From Terripilifer sp031921685 (GTDB taxonomy: Bacteria > Pseudomonadota > Alphaproteobacteria > Rhizobiales > Beijerinckiaceae), in assembly GCF_031921685.1 (NCBI RefSeq), contig NZ_JAPDHU010000002.1, positions 1,302,001 to 1,366,000 of the forward strand: DNA of 64,000 nt, given 5' to 3'. The notes under the pieces are model-generated. The model worked only from the letters and a program-made list of their open reading frames with translations. It did not search any database and was not told the DNA's origin. This document shows, piece after piece, positions 17,617 through 26,238 of this stretch. Position numbers and translations under genes: made by a program. Positions within the stretch are counted from its first letter, which is position 1, and every line of letters starts with the position of its first letter.

Positions 17617-18872
17617 GCCGTTTCCCCTATCTTGTTGCCGGCCGTCTCGATGTGATCTTTGACCAGCCGCTCGAAAATCGCCAGACGATCGCCATCCAAC
17701 GCACGCATCGGCACGGTCAGCGGCTCGCCCAGGCGCAAGCGAAGCAGAAAATAATCATCCTTGCGTTCAAGGCCGTCGAAAGCGGCCCAACGAAAGCGAT
17801 TGTGCAGGCCGTCCTGCAGCGTGTCGAGATGATCGACATAGAAACGGAATTCCGTCTCGTAGTATCGCAAGCGCTTATGCAGCTGCTTGCTGATCTGACG
17901 GGCATGCGATCGCCTCATCCAGGGATGAAGCAGGACGATCACGCCGATGATGGCCCAGAAGCCGAGAATCCATTTCCAGAAATCGGTGACGAACATTTCG
18001 GCAAAGAGCGGTACCGTATAACGAAGCGGGACGCGCTGCGGATCCAGCAGCCAGGCGAAGACAATCAGCAGAGGCGGAATCGCCGCGGCGACAAGGAATG
18101 CCATCGCGAAACCACGCCAGCGTCGCCGTCGCATTCCGGGTCGTTCCTGCTGCCACGTCAGCGTCGCGGCGCGATCGGCTTCCGTCGGCACGAAACGGAT
18201 CGTCAGGTTCGGTTCGCCGGATGTCTCACTTTCAGGGGCCGGCAACGTCGTGCCTGGACCGTCCACATGGCAGAGCGATGCCCAGGCCTTCAGCTTCTCC
18301 ACCTGATCCGGCGAGAGCTGCGGCTTCGGCAAAACGATCACGTCCTCAATGTCTTTGAGTTGGATGAAGACATGGCCAGCGGTTTCCGCGATGCCACCAA
18401 GACGCCGGCAAGCAGTCACGCTGGTCTGATCGGCAGTCGCCGAAACAAGACCGCCGGCCTCGAATCGATAGTGTCCCGTGAAAGGTTGATCGAGCTTCTC
18501 GTCGCGATACCAAAGCCGCAACCGACGGCGAACGATAGCAGGCTGAAGAAGATAGTAGATCGCCGCCGGCACCAGGATAAGCGGCAGCGGCAAGCCGGGG
18601 ATGCCGGTCAGATCGGAAAAGAATCGTGTGGCGAAGGCTTGCAAACCGTCCTTGCCGCTTCCCTCCCAGGCTTGAAAACCCATGACGAAGAGCAGGACGA
18701 TCACGATCCAAGCCAGAACCATCAGCCAGCGGCGCCGCGCGGTGGCAAAGAGATCGCGATAGAGAAAAAGCGCCGCTGCGATCCGGTCTTCGAGCGTGAT
18801 CGTGGCATCGATGGCGAAAGGTTCCGGCGAAGCGGCTTCACTCGGTCGAGGAACGGCCGGTAAAATACCCAT
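17613..18872 (-). CDS. Membrane protein with two YcxB-like halves
   Basis: This 419-aa protein contains two copies of a pattern seen in YcxB proteins: a two-helix hairpin, then a beta-rich domain. Copy 1 has helices near 48-66 and 92-112, then FTGHYRFEAGGLVSATADQTSVTACRRL. Copy 2 has helices near 255-275 and 302-320, then YYETEFRFYVDHLDTLQDGLHNRFRWAAFDGLERKDDYFLLRL. Each soluble part matches the 'potential, then judged by wall' layout of the single-domain YcxB gene at 54017. Function unknown. It is coupled to the exported protein that follows. Confidence 0.65.
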   Translation of the reverse strand: MGILPAVPRPSEAASPEPFAIDATITLEDRIAAALFLYRDLFATARRRWLMVLAWIVIVLLFVMGFQAWEGSGKDGLQAFATRFFSDLTGIPGLPLPLILVPAAIYYLLQPAIVRRRLRLWYRDEKLDQPFTGHYRFEAGGLVSATADQTSVTACRRLGGIAETAGHVFIQLKDIEDVIVLPKPQLSPDQVEKLKAWASLCHVDGPGTTLPAPESETSGEPNLTIRFVPTEADRAATLTWQQERPGMRRRRWRGFAMAFLVAAAIPPLLIVFAWLLDPQRVPLRYTVPLFAEMFVTDFWKWILGFWAIIGVIVLLHPWMRRSHARQISKQLHKRLRYYETEFRFYVDHLDTLQDGLHNRFRWAAFDGLERKDDYFLLRLRLGEPLTVPMRALDGDRLAIFERLVKDHIETAGNKIGETA

Positions 18873-19034
18873 TCTGCGCTATCTTGCCTTCATCCTGCCG
18901 CACGCATGCTTTGCGCGCGGCTTCACGTCGAACCTATCAGTCCTGACATTGACGTTGCAATGTGCGTTCGAGACGACATCGCCGAGACAAAACAGTTACA
19001 CCAACATTTCAAAGGCATAGACTGTGCGATTGGC

Positions 19035-21347
19035 TCACAGCGACAAAGTCAATTTGCCCTGTCGTGCTCGCGAGCAACAAGCCATCATACGGCGATTCTC
19101 TGACCGCTCGACGCGTGTCAGCACCATATCGCGATGATCGACATCGCCCTCGATGACACCGACTTCGCATGAGCCGCACAAACCCTCCTCGCAATCGCAG
19201 GCGACATCGACACCGGCGGCATGCAGCGCACGCAGCAAGGTTTGATCTGGCGCCACGTGCAACGTGCGGCCGGAATCGCGCAGTTCGACTTCAAAGGAAA
19301 TCTCCTTCGACGGATCGAGCAGCAGGCCCGATCCGCTGAAATGTTCCACATGCAGACGGCCATCGGGCCAGCCTTCGGCCAATGTCTCGATCTCGCTGAG
19401 CAGACGTTCGGGACCGCAAGCATAGACCTGCCAGCCCGGTGCCAGAGCGTTCATGACGGCTGCAAGGTCGAGCCGGCGCCCTTGCGACTTGCAATACTGA
19501 TGCAGGCGCGCGCCATGATCGCGCAGGACGCGTTCGCTCAAAGCCATCTCGTCCGGCGAACGTCCCGCATAATGAAGTTCATAAGGCTTGCCGAGCGCCT
19601 TCAAACGGTCGGCCATCGCAATGATAGGCGTGATGCCGATACCGGCCGCGATCAGCACGGCACCCTCAGCCGTTTCATCGAGACGGAAACGGTTCGACGG
19701 CCCGCGCGTGCGCAGGATCATCCCTTCCTTGACCTGATCGTGAATGAACTTCGACCCGCCGCGTCCGCTCTCCTCGCGCAAAACGGCGATCTCATAGGTT
19801 GGAGATGCCGGGTCGCCGCACAGCGAATATTGCCGGTCGAGACCATCGACGACCACATCGATATGGGAACCCGCGGTCCAGTTCGGCAGATCGCGCCCAT
19901 GCGGGTCTTCCAGCACCAGCCGTATTACCTGATCCGTCTCGTGATGGATCTGTTTGACACACAAGGGCCGCGCGATCTCGCGCTTCGACGGCGCGCCGAT
20001 CTTGAAATCCTGATGCCGGCCCAACAACGCTGGATCGCGACGCTCCGGATTTTCCTTCGGATCCCACGTCACCCACAAATGTTTGGGGCCCCGGAAAGAC
20101 GTGTTCGGCAGAAACTCGAATGTCTGCGGCTCCATCCGCATATGCGGCAGCCGCTTGATGAACTCTTCGAGGAAGATGCGGATTTCCATGCGGGCAATAT
20201 TCTTGCCCATGCATTGATGGCTGCCATAGCCGAAAGAAAGATGATCGATCGCATTGCCGCGATGCAGATCGAGACTGAAGGGATTTTCGAACTGCCGCTC
20301 GTCATGATTAGCCGAGGCCATGACGATGAGCAGCTTCGAACCCTTCGGAATATCGACGCCGCCGACTTTCGTATCCGCCGTTACCAGGCGCCGCCAGGCG
20401 ACGATGGAACCGGCGCGGCGTAGGCATTCCTCCACCGCATTGGGAATGAGACCCGGATTTTCGCACAGCTCGTTCCAGGCATTGCGATCCGACAGCAACA
20501 GGCGAAAGGCATTGGTCGCGGCATAGGACGTGGTTTCATGCGCCGCGACGAGGATCGCCATCATCATCGAGCGCAGATAGGATTCCGTCACCACATCGGG
20601 ATGTTTGTGGTGCTGACGGATGGAGAAATGCATCCAGCCGGTGCCAGAGGGATCGCGCATCATCTCGTCGAGAATGCGATTGGCCGCCTGCCAGAAACGG
20701 CCCACCGTATCGGCGACGCCCAATTGCTCCTCGCGCGTCGGCCGCCCCCAGGTGTTGACCGTATGCGCGACGGAAAACTGCCGCAGCTCGTCGATGCCGT
20801 CCTGCGGCACGCCGAGGAAGTGCAGCGCGACGGTCAGCGGTATTTCGCGAAAAATATCGTCGACGAGATCGGCGCGGCCCTTGTCGATGAAGCGATCCAT
20901 ATATTCGCGGGTCAGGCGGCGGATGTCCGCTTCCTGCTTCTTCAATTCGTCCGGCGCGAAGGATTCGATGAGCAGGCGGCGACGCTGCATATGCGCCGGC
21001 TCGTCCTCGTTCACCATCGTGCGGTCCATGGCATAGCCATATTGCGCCAGGATGGTCTGCGCCTCCGGCGGCGCCGGCGTGATCTTCTCCAGCACGATCG
21101 ACGGCGAGAACAGAATGTTGTCGCGGAAAATGTCCTTCACGTCCTGATAGCGCGTCACCACCCAGTAGCCGAGCTTCGGACTGTAGAAGACCGGCTCGCT
21201 CTCCTGCGCCCAGCGCAGCGCCTCCGCCGGATCGATTTGATACGGCCCCTCGAAGGCATCGAAAGCGGCGGCGTGATGGGACACCGGACAGCCGGTCGGC
21301 GATATCTCACCGGAAAACGGACAAGAGGCCGTGGCAGTTTGCGTCAT
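19035..21347 (-). CDS. Self-sufficient cytochrome P450, CYP116B-like (P450-FMN-2Fe2S)
   Basis: This 770-aa monooxygenase carries its own reductase. The P450 part (about 1-440) shows AAHETTSYA in the I helix, ECLRRA (ExxR) and the heme loop FGYGSHQCMG. A phthalate-dioxygenase-reductase-like part follows: RQYSLCGDP (FMN), GIGITPIIAMA (NADH) and a C-terminal plant-type ferredoxin with C-x4-C-x2-C (CDCEEGLCGSC) and a last Cys in MACCSRA. This is the P450RhF/CYP116B arrangement. The ATG at 21347 follows GGGAA; an upstream frame to 21380 is less likely. It is divergent from a Bug receptor/sulfatase operon. The substrate is probably an aromatic or similar organic compound. Confidence 0.93.
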   Translation of the reverse strand: MTQTATASCPFSGEISPTGCPVSHHAAAFDAFEGPYQIDPAEALRWAQESEPVFYSPKLGYWVVTRYQDVKDIFRDNILFSPSIVLEKITPAPPEAQTILAQYGYAMDRTMVNEDEPAHMQRRRLLIESFAPDELKKQEADIRRLTREYMDRFIDKGRADLVDDIFREIPLTVALHFLGVPQDGIDELRQFSVAHTVNTWGRPTREEQLGVADTVGRFWQAANRILDEMMRDPSGTGWMHFSIRQHHKHPDVVTESYLRSMMMAILVAAHETTSYAATNAFRLLLSDRNAWNELCENPGLIPNAVEECLRRAGSIVAWRRLVTADTKVGGVDIPKGSKLLIVMASANHDERQFENPFSLDLHRGNAIDHLSFGYGSHQCMGKNIARMEIRIFLEEFIKRLPHMRMEPQTFEFLPNTSFRGPKHLWVTWDPKENPERRDPALLGRHQDFKIGAPSKREIARPLCVKQIHHETDQVIRLVLEDPHGRDLPNWTAGSHIDVVVDGLDRQYSLCGDPASPTYEIAVLREESGRGGSKFIHDQVKEGMILRTRGPSNRFRLDETAEGAVLIAAGIGITPIIAMADRLKALGKPYELHYAGRSPDEMALSERVLRDHGARLHQYCKSQGRRLDLAAVMNALAPGWQVYACGPERLLSEIETLAEGWPDGRLHVEHFSGSGLLLDPSKEISFEVELRDSGRTLHVAPDQTLLRALHAAGVDVACDCEEGLCGSCEVGVIEGDVDHRDMVLTRVERSENRRMMACCSRARQGKLTLSL

Positions 21348-21407
21348 GGCGGCGTTCCCTACCCTCGTTTTGCCGGCCATTTTCCGCCGGACTGGACAGA
21401 GGTCAAT

Positions 21408-21433
21408 TTACGATATACGTAATCAATTACGAT
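21408..21433. promoter_or_regulatory. Palindromic operator in the P450/Bug divergent promoter
   Basis: CGTAATCAATTACG (21418-21431) has 6-bp perfect arms around CA. TTACGAT also recurs at 21408-21414 and 21427-21433, giving three alternating half-sites. It lies midway between the divergent starts. The IclR regulator encoded at 24.1 kb is the obvious candidate to bind it, but this is positional inference. Confidence 0.5.
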
Positions 21434-21492
21434 TTTATCGGGAAGTCAACAGATGCCGCCGCATGGCGTCTGGCTCAGGGAGGGAAGACACC

Positions 21493-22470
21493 ATGAAGTT
21501 CCAGCGCTCGTTTTCGTTTTGGCTCGGTCTGGCCGGAACGGCTTTCGCCTCCGCCGCGGGCGCCCAGGACTATCCGCGCAAGCCGATCATTCTCGTGGTG
21601 CCCTATGCCGCCGGCGGCCCCGCCGACACCGCGGCGCGCCTGTTGGCGGAACCTTTCGGCAAGGAGATCGGTGAGCGGGTTCTCATCGAGAACAAGGTTG
21701 GCGGCGGCGGCACTTTGGCCGCGACCTCGGTCAAAGGCGGAACGCCCGACGGCTACACGCTGTTGATGGCCGGCGAAGGCCCGATGTCGATCAATCCGCA
21801 TATTCAAAGGAACATCCCCTACAATCCCGCGACCGATTTCGTGCCCGCCGCCATCTTCGCCGCCGGCGGTTGCAACGTCCTCGTCGTCAATCCGAAATTC
21901 TCCGCCGCCACGTTGAAGGACTTCGTCGCCCTCGCCCGCAGCAAGAGCGGCGAGATCATGTATGGTGGCTCGGGCCTCGGCACGCCGGCGGAAACCGTCG
22001 CTATCGAGTTTCAGGCGAGCGCCGGTGCCAAGATGCAGAAAGTGCCCTACAGCGGCTCGGGCCCGGCTTTTCAAGATGTGATCAGCGGCCACCTCGACGC
22101 GCTGTTCGTCTCGGCCGTCTCCGCCGTCGGCGCCATCGAAGCAGGCACCGTGCGCGCGCTCGGCGTCTCCACCGCCAAGCGTTGCGATGTCCTGCCCAAT
22201 GTGCCGACCTTCCGCGAAGGCGGCGTCGATCTCGACACCGGCTATTACTGGTTCGGCATTTTCGCCCGCTCCGGCACGCCGCAGGAGATCATCGACAAGC
22301 TCAACGGCGCCATCAACCGTGCCACAGCCTCGCCGGGCTTCGCGGATAATCTGAAAGTGCATTCGCTGGCGCCGCAATCCCTTTCGGTCGCCGACAGCGC
22401 CGCCTATGTCCGCCGCGACATGGACGAATGGGCGAAGAAGATCGAACGCCTGCCCCAGATCAAGCAGTAA
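21493..22470 (+). CDS. Bug-family periplasmic solute receptor
   Basis: This 325-aa binding protein has a signal peptide (residues 1-24, cleaved near AGA-Q) and the family blocks VVPYAAGGPADTAARLLAE, IENKVGGGGTLAA and KVPYSGSGPAFQDVISGHLD. AGGGAGGGAA-type purines precede the ATG. It begins an operon with the sulfatase 8 bases downstream. No membrane components of the transporter are present. It probably captures a sulfated or aromatic compound handled by the P450 and sulfatase. Confidence 0.9.
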   Translation: MKFQRSFSFWLGLAGTAFASAAGAQDYPRKPIILVVPYAAGGPADTAARLLAEPFGKEIGERVLIENKVGGGGTLAATSVKGGTPDGYTLLMAGEGPMSINPHIQRNIPYNPATDFVPAAIFAAGGCNVLVVNPKFSAATLKDFVALARSKSGEIMYGGSGLGTPAETVAIEFQASAGAKMQKVPYSGSGPAFQDVISGHLDALFVSAVSAVGAIEAGTVRALGVSTAKRCDVLPNVPTFREGGVDLDTGYYWFGIFARSGTPQEIIDKLNGAINRATASPGFADNLKVHSLAPQSLSVADSAAYVRRDMDEWAKKIERLPQIKQ

Positions 22471-22478
22471 GACCGACC

Positions 22479-24074
22479 ATGCCTGCCAACCGCAAGAACA
22501 TCCTGTTCATCACCACCGACCAGCATCGTGTCGATCATCTCGGCTGCTATGGCAATCCGGTGATCGCCACGCCGCATATCGATGCGCTGGCGGCACGCGG
22601 ACGGCGCTTCACGCGCAATTATGTCGCCTCGCCGATCTGCATGCCCAACCGCGCCACGATGATGACCGGCCGCATGCCTTCGGTGCACGGCCTGCATTGC
22701 AACGGCGTGCCGTTGGCGCTGCGCAGCAACACCTTTGGCGATCTGCTACGCGCTTCCGGCTATCGCACCGGGCTCGTCGGCAAGTCGCATCTGCAGAACA
22801 TGACTGGCCTGCCGCCTGCAACCGTGACGCCGCAGACCGATCGAACGCTGACGCCACCGCCCGTCGCCCTCGGCGAAACCGAAAAGGCGATGTGGAGCGA
22901 CGGCCGTTACGACGAGGAAAGCCTGAAACGCTGGCAGAGCGATCCGAAGCCGATCCCAGGCCCCTACTACGGTTTCGATCAGATCGAACTGTGCACGATG
23001 CACGGCGACATGGTGCATGGCGACTATGACGGCTGGCTGAAGCAGCGCCTGCCCAATGCAGACGTCGCGCGCGGCCCCGCCAACGCCTTACCGGACGATC
23101 GCTATACGGTGCCGCAGGCCTATCGCACGCGCGTGCCCGAAGAGTTTTACCCGACGCGCTACATCCAGGAGCGCACCATCGCCCGCATCGAAAGCCTGGC
23201 GCAGGACGATGCCCCCTTCTTCCTGCACTGCTCCTTTCCCGATCCGCATCACCCGTTCACGCCGCCTGGCCGCTATTGGGACATGTACGATCCCGCGAAC
23301 GTGCCGCTGTCGCCGATCTCCGGCCATCCAGCCGATCATCCCATCATCACGCGCCTGCGCGAATTGCGGGAAGCCGGCAAGGCCAAGACCTTGGGTACCG
23401 TGCCTTTCGTCGTCGATGTCGAGGAAACCCGCCAGGCCATTGCCTTGACCTATGGCATGATCACCATGATCGACGATGCGGTCGGCGCCATCGTCGCCAC
23501 CTTGGAGCGGCTTGGTCTCGCCGACACCACCACCGTCATCTTCACCAGCGACCACGGCGACTTCATGGGCGACCACGGCCTGATGCTGAAATCATCGCTG
23601 CACTACGATGGCCTGGTGCGCGTGCCATTGATCTGGTGCGATCCCGACGAAAAGAACGGGGGCGCGGCCATCGATGCGCTGACCAGCACCATCGATCTGG
23701 CGCCCTCCTTCCTCGACACGTCAGGGCTTGCGCCCTTCCACGGCATGCAAGGCCGCAGCCTGCGCCCACTGCTGCGCGATCCAAAAGCCGATTGGCGCAA
23801 AGCGGTGCTGATCGAGGAAGACGGCCACGAAGCCTTTCCCGGCATCGAGGGCCCGCTGCGCACGCGCTCCATCGTCACGCAACGCTATCGCATGAGCATT
23901 TACGACAAGCTGCCGCTCGTCGAACTCTACGATCTCCGCAACGATCCCTTGGAGCAGACCAATCTCGCCGACACGCCTGAGGGCGCACGAATCCGCGCTG
24001 ATCTGTTTGAAGAGATGTCGCGCACCATGATGGAAATGTGCGACTGGAGCCCCTTCCCCACCGGCCGGGCCTGA
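22479..24074 (+). CDS. Type I sulfatase family hydrolase
   Basis: This 531-aa alkaline-phosphatase-superfamily enzyme has the sulfatase signature SPICMPNRATMMTGR. C54 is the residue expected to be converted to formylglycine, and R58 is present; the usual Ser after Pro is Asn. ILFITTDQHR supplies the N-terminal metal Asp, and TSDHGDFMGDHG the later Asp and His. No signal peptide is visible, so it is probably cytoplasmic, which needs an aerobic formylglycine-generating or other maturation enzyme elsewhere. It could act on aryl or alkyl sulfate esters, or on phosphonates or phosphodiesters. Confidence 0.87.
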   Translation: MPANRKNILFITTDQHRVDHLGCYGNPVIATPHIDALAARGRRFTRNYVASPICMPNRATMMTGRMPSVHGLHCNGVPLALRSNTFGDLLRASGYRTGLVGKSHLQNMTGLPPATVTPQTDRTLTPPPVALGETEKAMWSDGRYDEESLKRWQSDPKPIPGPYYGFDQIELCTMHGDMVHGDYDGWLKQRLPNADVARGPANALPDDRYTVPQAYRTRVPEEFYPTRYIQERTIARIESLAQDDAPFFLHCSFPDPHHPFTPPGRYWDMYDPANVPLSPISGHPADHPIITRLRELREAGKAKTLGTVPFVVDVEETRQAIALTYGMITMIDDAVGAIVATLERLGLADTTTVIFTSDHGDFMGDHGLMLKSSLHYDGLVRVPLIWCDPDEKNGGAAIDALTSTIDLAPSFLDTSGLAPFHGMQGRSLRPLLRDPKADWRKAVLIEEDGHEAFPGIEGPLRTRSIVTQRYRMSIYDKLPLVELYDLRNDPLEQTNLADTPEGARIRADLFEEMSRTMMEMCDWSPFPTGRA

Positions 24075-24086
24075 AACTCGGCCGCT

Positions 24087-24932
24087 TCACACTTTGAAGC
24101 TACCAAGCCGCACAGAGAGATCGCGCGCCACGTCGAGCACGGCAAGCGCGGTTGGGCCATCGAGGCGATCGTCGAAACTGCCCGTGGGGCCAAGCGTCGT
24201 CAGCGCGCAAGCGAGATCGCCCTCGGCGTTGAACACCGGCGCGCTGAACGACTGAATGCCGATCAACCTCGCACCATCGACAAAGCCGATGCCACGCTGG
24301 CGCACGCCCTCGAACAGCCGATAGGCCGCCTGTTGCGTGGTCGCCAATGCCGGCGGCGAGCCTTCGCGCGCCCGCGCCAGTTCGGTGGTCAGCACCGGCT
24401 CCACTGCGTCCTTCGGCAGGAAAGCGCCGAACACCAGTCCCGTCGCCGATCGCAACAGCGGCAGCACCGAACCGATCCGCGCATTGACCGTCACCGGCTG
24501 GCTGGCATCGACGCGTCGCACCACCGTCGCGCCATGGGCGCCCCACACCGCAAGCAGCACCGTCTCGTCGATGCGATCGCGCAGCCGATAGAGCGCGTTG
24601 GTCGCCTCCTCCATCATGTCGAGGCGGCCGATCGCCACCAGCCCGACGCGGATCGCCTGCGGCCCCAGCGTATAACGCTCGGACCGCTGATCCTGTTCGA
24701 CGAAACCGGCCCGCACGAGGCTGACGAGATAGCGATGCGCCTTGGCCGGCGCCATCTGCGCATGCGCGGATAACGCCGACAAGGTCAGGTCGCCGCCATT
24801 CTCGGCCAGAGTGACGAGCAGATTGAGGCCGACCTCGGCCGATTGCACGCTGCCTTTATCGGTTTTGGTGGTGAGCGAGGTCGCGCTCACCTGGCGCCGT
24901 GCGGCGGGTTTACCCTTGGTCGGTGTGCTCAA
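24087..24932 (-). CDS. IclR-family transcriptional regulator
   Basis: This 281-aa regulator has an N-terminal winged helix (LTLSALSAHAQMAPAKAHRYLVSLVRAGFVEQ split at about residues 49-80) and an IclR effector domain (VRRVDASQPVTVNARIGSVLPLLRSATGLVFGAFL, GIGFVDGARLIGIQSFSAPVFN). The only upstream start in frame is TTG at 24932; an ATG or GTG is absent before the next stop. It is convergent with the sulfatase and follows the isochorismatase gene by 79 bases. It is the likely controller of this catabolic island. Confidence 0.88.
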   Translation of the reverse strand: MSTPTKGKPAARRQVSATSLTTKTDKGSVQSAEVGLNLLVTLAENGGDLTLSALSAHAQMAPAKAHRYLVSLVRAGFVEQDQRSERYTLGPQAIRVGLVAIGRLDMMEEATNALYRLRDRIDETVLLAVWGAHGATVVRRVDASQPVTVNARIGSVLPLLRSATGLVFGAFLPKDAVEPVLTTELARAREGSPPALATTQQAAYRLFEGVRQRGIGFVDGARLIGIQSFSAPVFNAEGDLACALTTLGPTGSFDDRLDGPTALAVLDVARDLSVRLGSFKV

Positions 24933-25011
24933 TGTCGGGCCTGATCGCGAAAGCCATGCATGGTGAGGACACTAGCATGGCCGCTCGCAAATCGCATAAC
25001 CCATTCACATG

Positions 25012-25674
25012 TCAGCCGGCTTTGCGCAGCGTCACCGGCGCACCCTCGACCCGGGTCAGACATTCGTCCGCCGTCATCACATGAGCGGTGGAGAAGGCGA
25101 GGATGGTGAGCGTCGCACGATGCACGTCGGCAGCCGTCATCGCGCCCTGCCCAACGTCGGGATAGTCGAACGTGCCGGTGCAGTCGGACAGGAAGACCAC
25201 TTTGTAATTGTGGAACATGGCATCACGCGCCGTCGCGTGGCAGCAATTTTCCGTCGTCGTGCCGGTGACGATGACGGTCTCAATGCCCCATTCACGCAGG
25301 ATGATGTCGAGATCGGTGCCGAAGAAGCCGCTGTAGCGGTGCTTCTTGATGATGTGCTCGCCCGCCGCCGGAGCCAGATCGTTGTAAATCTCCGCGCCAG
25401 TGGAGCCGTCGACCAGCGAGGAGCGGTCGGCGATCGGCCCATAAAGATCGTCGTAGAGGCCCATGTCGCTGCCATCCTTGCGATGCACATGCGCCGTATA
25501 GATGATGCGGATGCCCTTCTCGCGATAAGCCTTCAACGTCTGCGCCAGTTTCGGCACCATGTCATGGGCCTGTTTCGATTGCAGTTTGGCGCCGTCGGCG
25601 ACGAAATCGTTCTGCATGTCGACGACGATGCAAACGGTCTTGGCCGGATCGAGACTATTGACCTGATAAGGCAT
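25012..25674 (-). CDS. Isochorismatase-family cysteine hydrolase
   Basis: This 220-aa cytoplasmic enzyme shows the family triad: Asp in CIVVDMQNDFV, Lys in IKKHRYSGFFGTD and nucleophile Cys in TTTENCCHATARDA. Such enzymes release carbon and ammonia from N-carbamoyl compounds, biuret, nicotinamide or isochorismate. The neighbouring IclR and Bug genes suggest use of a nitrogen or aromatic substrate. The ORF begins at 25674 with a purine-rich leader; it precedes iclR on the same strand, and the two may be cotranscribed. Confidence 0.87.
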   Translation of the reverse strand: MPYQVNSLDPAKTVCIVVDMQNDFVADGAKLQSKQAHDMVPKLAQTLKAYREKGIRIIYTAHVHRKDGSDMGLYDDLYGPIADRSSLVDGSTGAEIYNDLAPAAGEHIIKKHRYSGFFGTDLDIILREWGIETVIVTGTTTENCCHATARDAMFHNYKVVFLSDCTGTFDYPDVGQGAMTAADVHRATLTILAFSTAHVMTADECLTRVEGAPVTLRKAG

Positions 25675-26238
25675 GAAAACCTCCCGCTTTGATGCTCTTG
25701 CCTAGCACCGCGCGCCGCGAGCGCGCTTGCCTGCCACGGCCAGTTTTTGGTCTCTGCGTGCCAAAGATCGCCTCGCCCACGATGGCATCAGCTCAGTTGA
25801 AGATGCAGAAGCCCTTGTGTCGCTTGGCTCAACGCAAAGGAACGTGATCTCGGGCATGCCCTTGACAGGGACTTGCATGGGGTCGTTCCTCAGAATTCCG
25901 CTGCCCCCCTCCCCTTTGCGCCACGGCGGCCCGCGCCTCACTCACTCCGGCTTAATATAGGCAGGGAGGGCGGCGGATTTATGGAAGGCCGCGGCCTCTG
26001 TGTCATCCCGGACGCGCTGAAAGCGCGATCCGGGACCCAGGGGCGTGCGGTAGAATGCAAGCAGCGATGCGGTCACGACGCAAGGTTTCACCGTTTGCCC
26101 CTGGATCCCGGATCGCACCTGCGGTGCGTCCGGGATGACACCAAGGCTGCGAAATCACCCAAATGCGTTTGGCCGGAATCTTGCCAGAGCCCGGCATCGC
26201 GGGCTTAATGCACCCCGTTCACGCGTCGGAGAACGCCC
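25675..26238. other. 564-bp intergenic region with a palindromic repeat
   Basis: This stretch separates the divergent isochorismatase and AraC genes. Its left half (to about 26000) has no gene I can support. A minus-strand frame at 25702-25941 exists but lacks a recognisable domain and a good ribosome site. The right half carries the inverted repeat at 26001-26141. Promoters for both flanking genes must lie here; no clear -35/-10 pair is seen. Confidence 0.5.
26001..26141. repeat. Head-to-head extragenic palindromic repeat (type A)
   Basis: A unit of about 45 bp at 26001-26045 (starting TGTCATCCCGGACGCG, ending in ATCCGGGACCCAGGGGC) is inverted at 26097-26141 (GCCCCTGGATCCCGGATCGC... GTCCGGGATGACAC). 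Each arm can fold alone, through TCCCGGA and TCCGGGA. A third single copy is at 31755-31799. This sequence type is widespread in alphaproteobacteria as a REP/BIME-like element. Confidence 0.75.

Noticed and set aside
25702..25941. 79-codon minus-strand frame between isochorismatase and araC genes
   Set aside because: No ribosome site at a convincing start, no domain, and composition typical of noise. It might be a decayed remnant, but nothing supports that.
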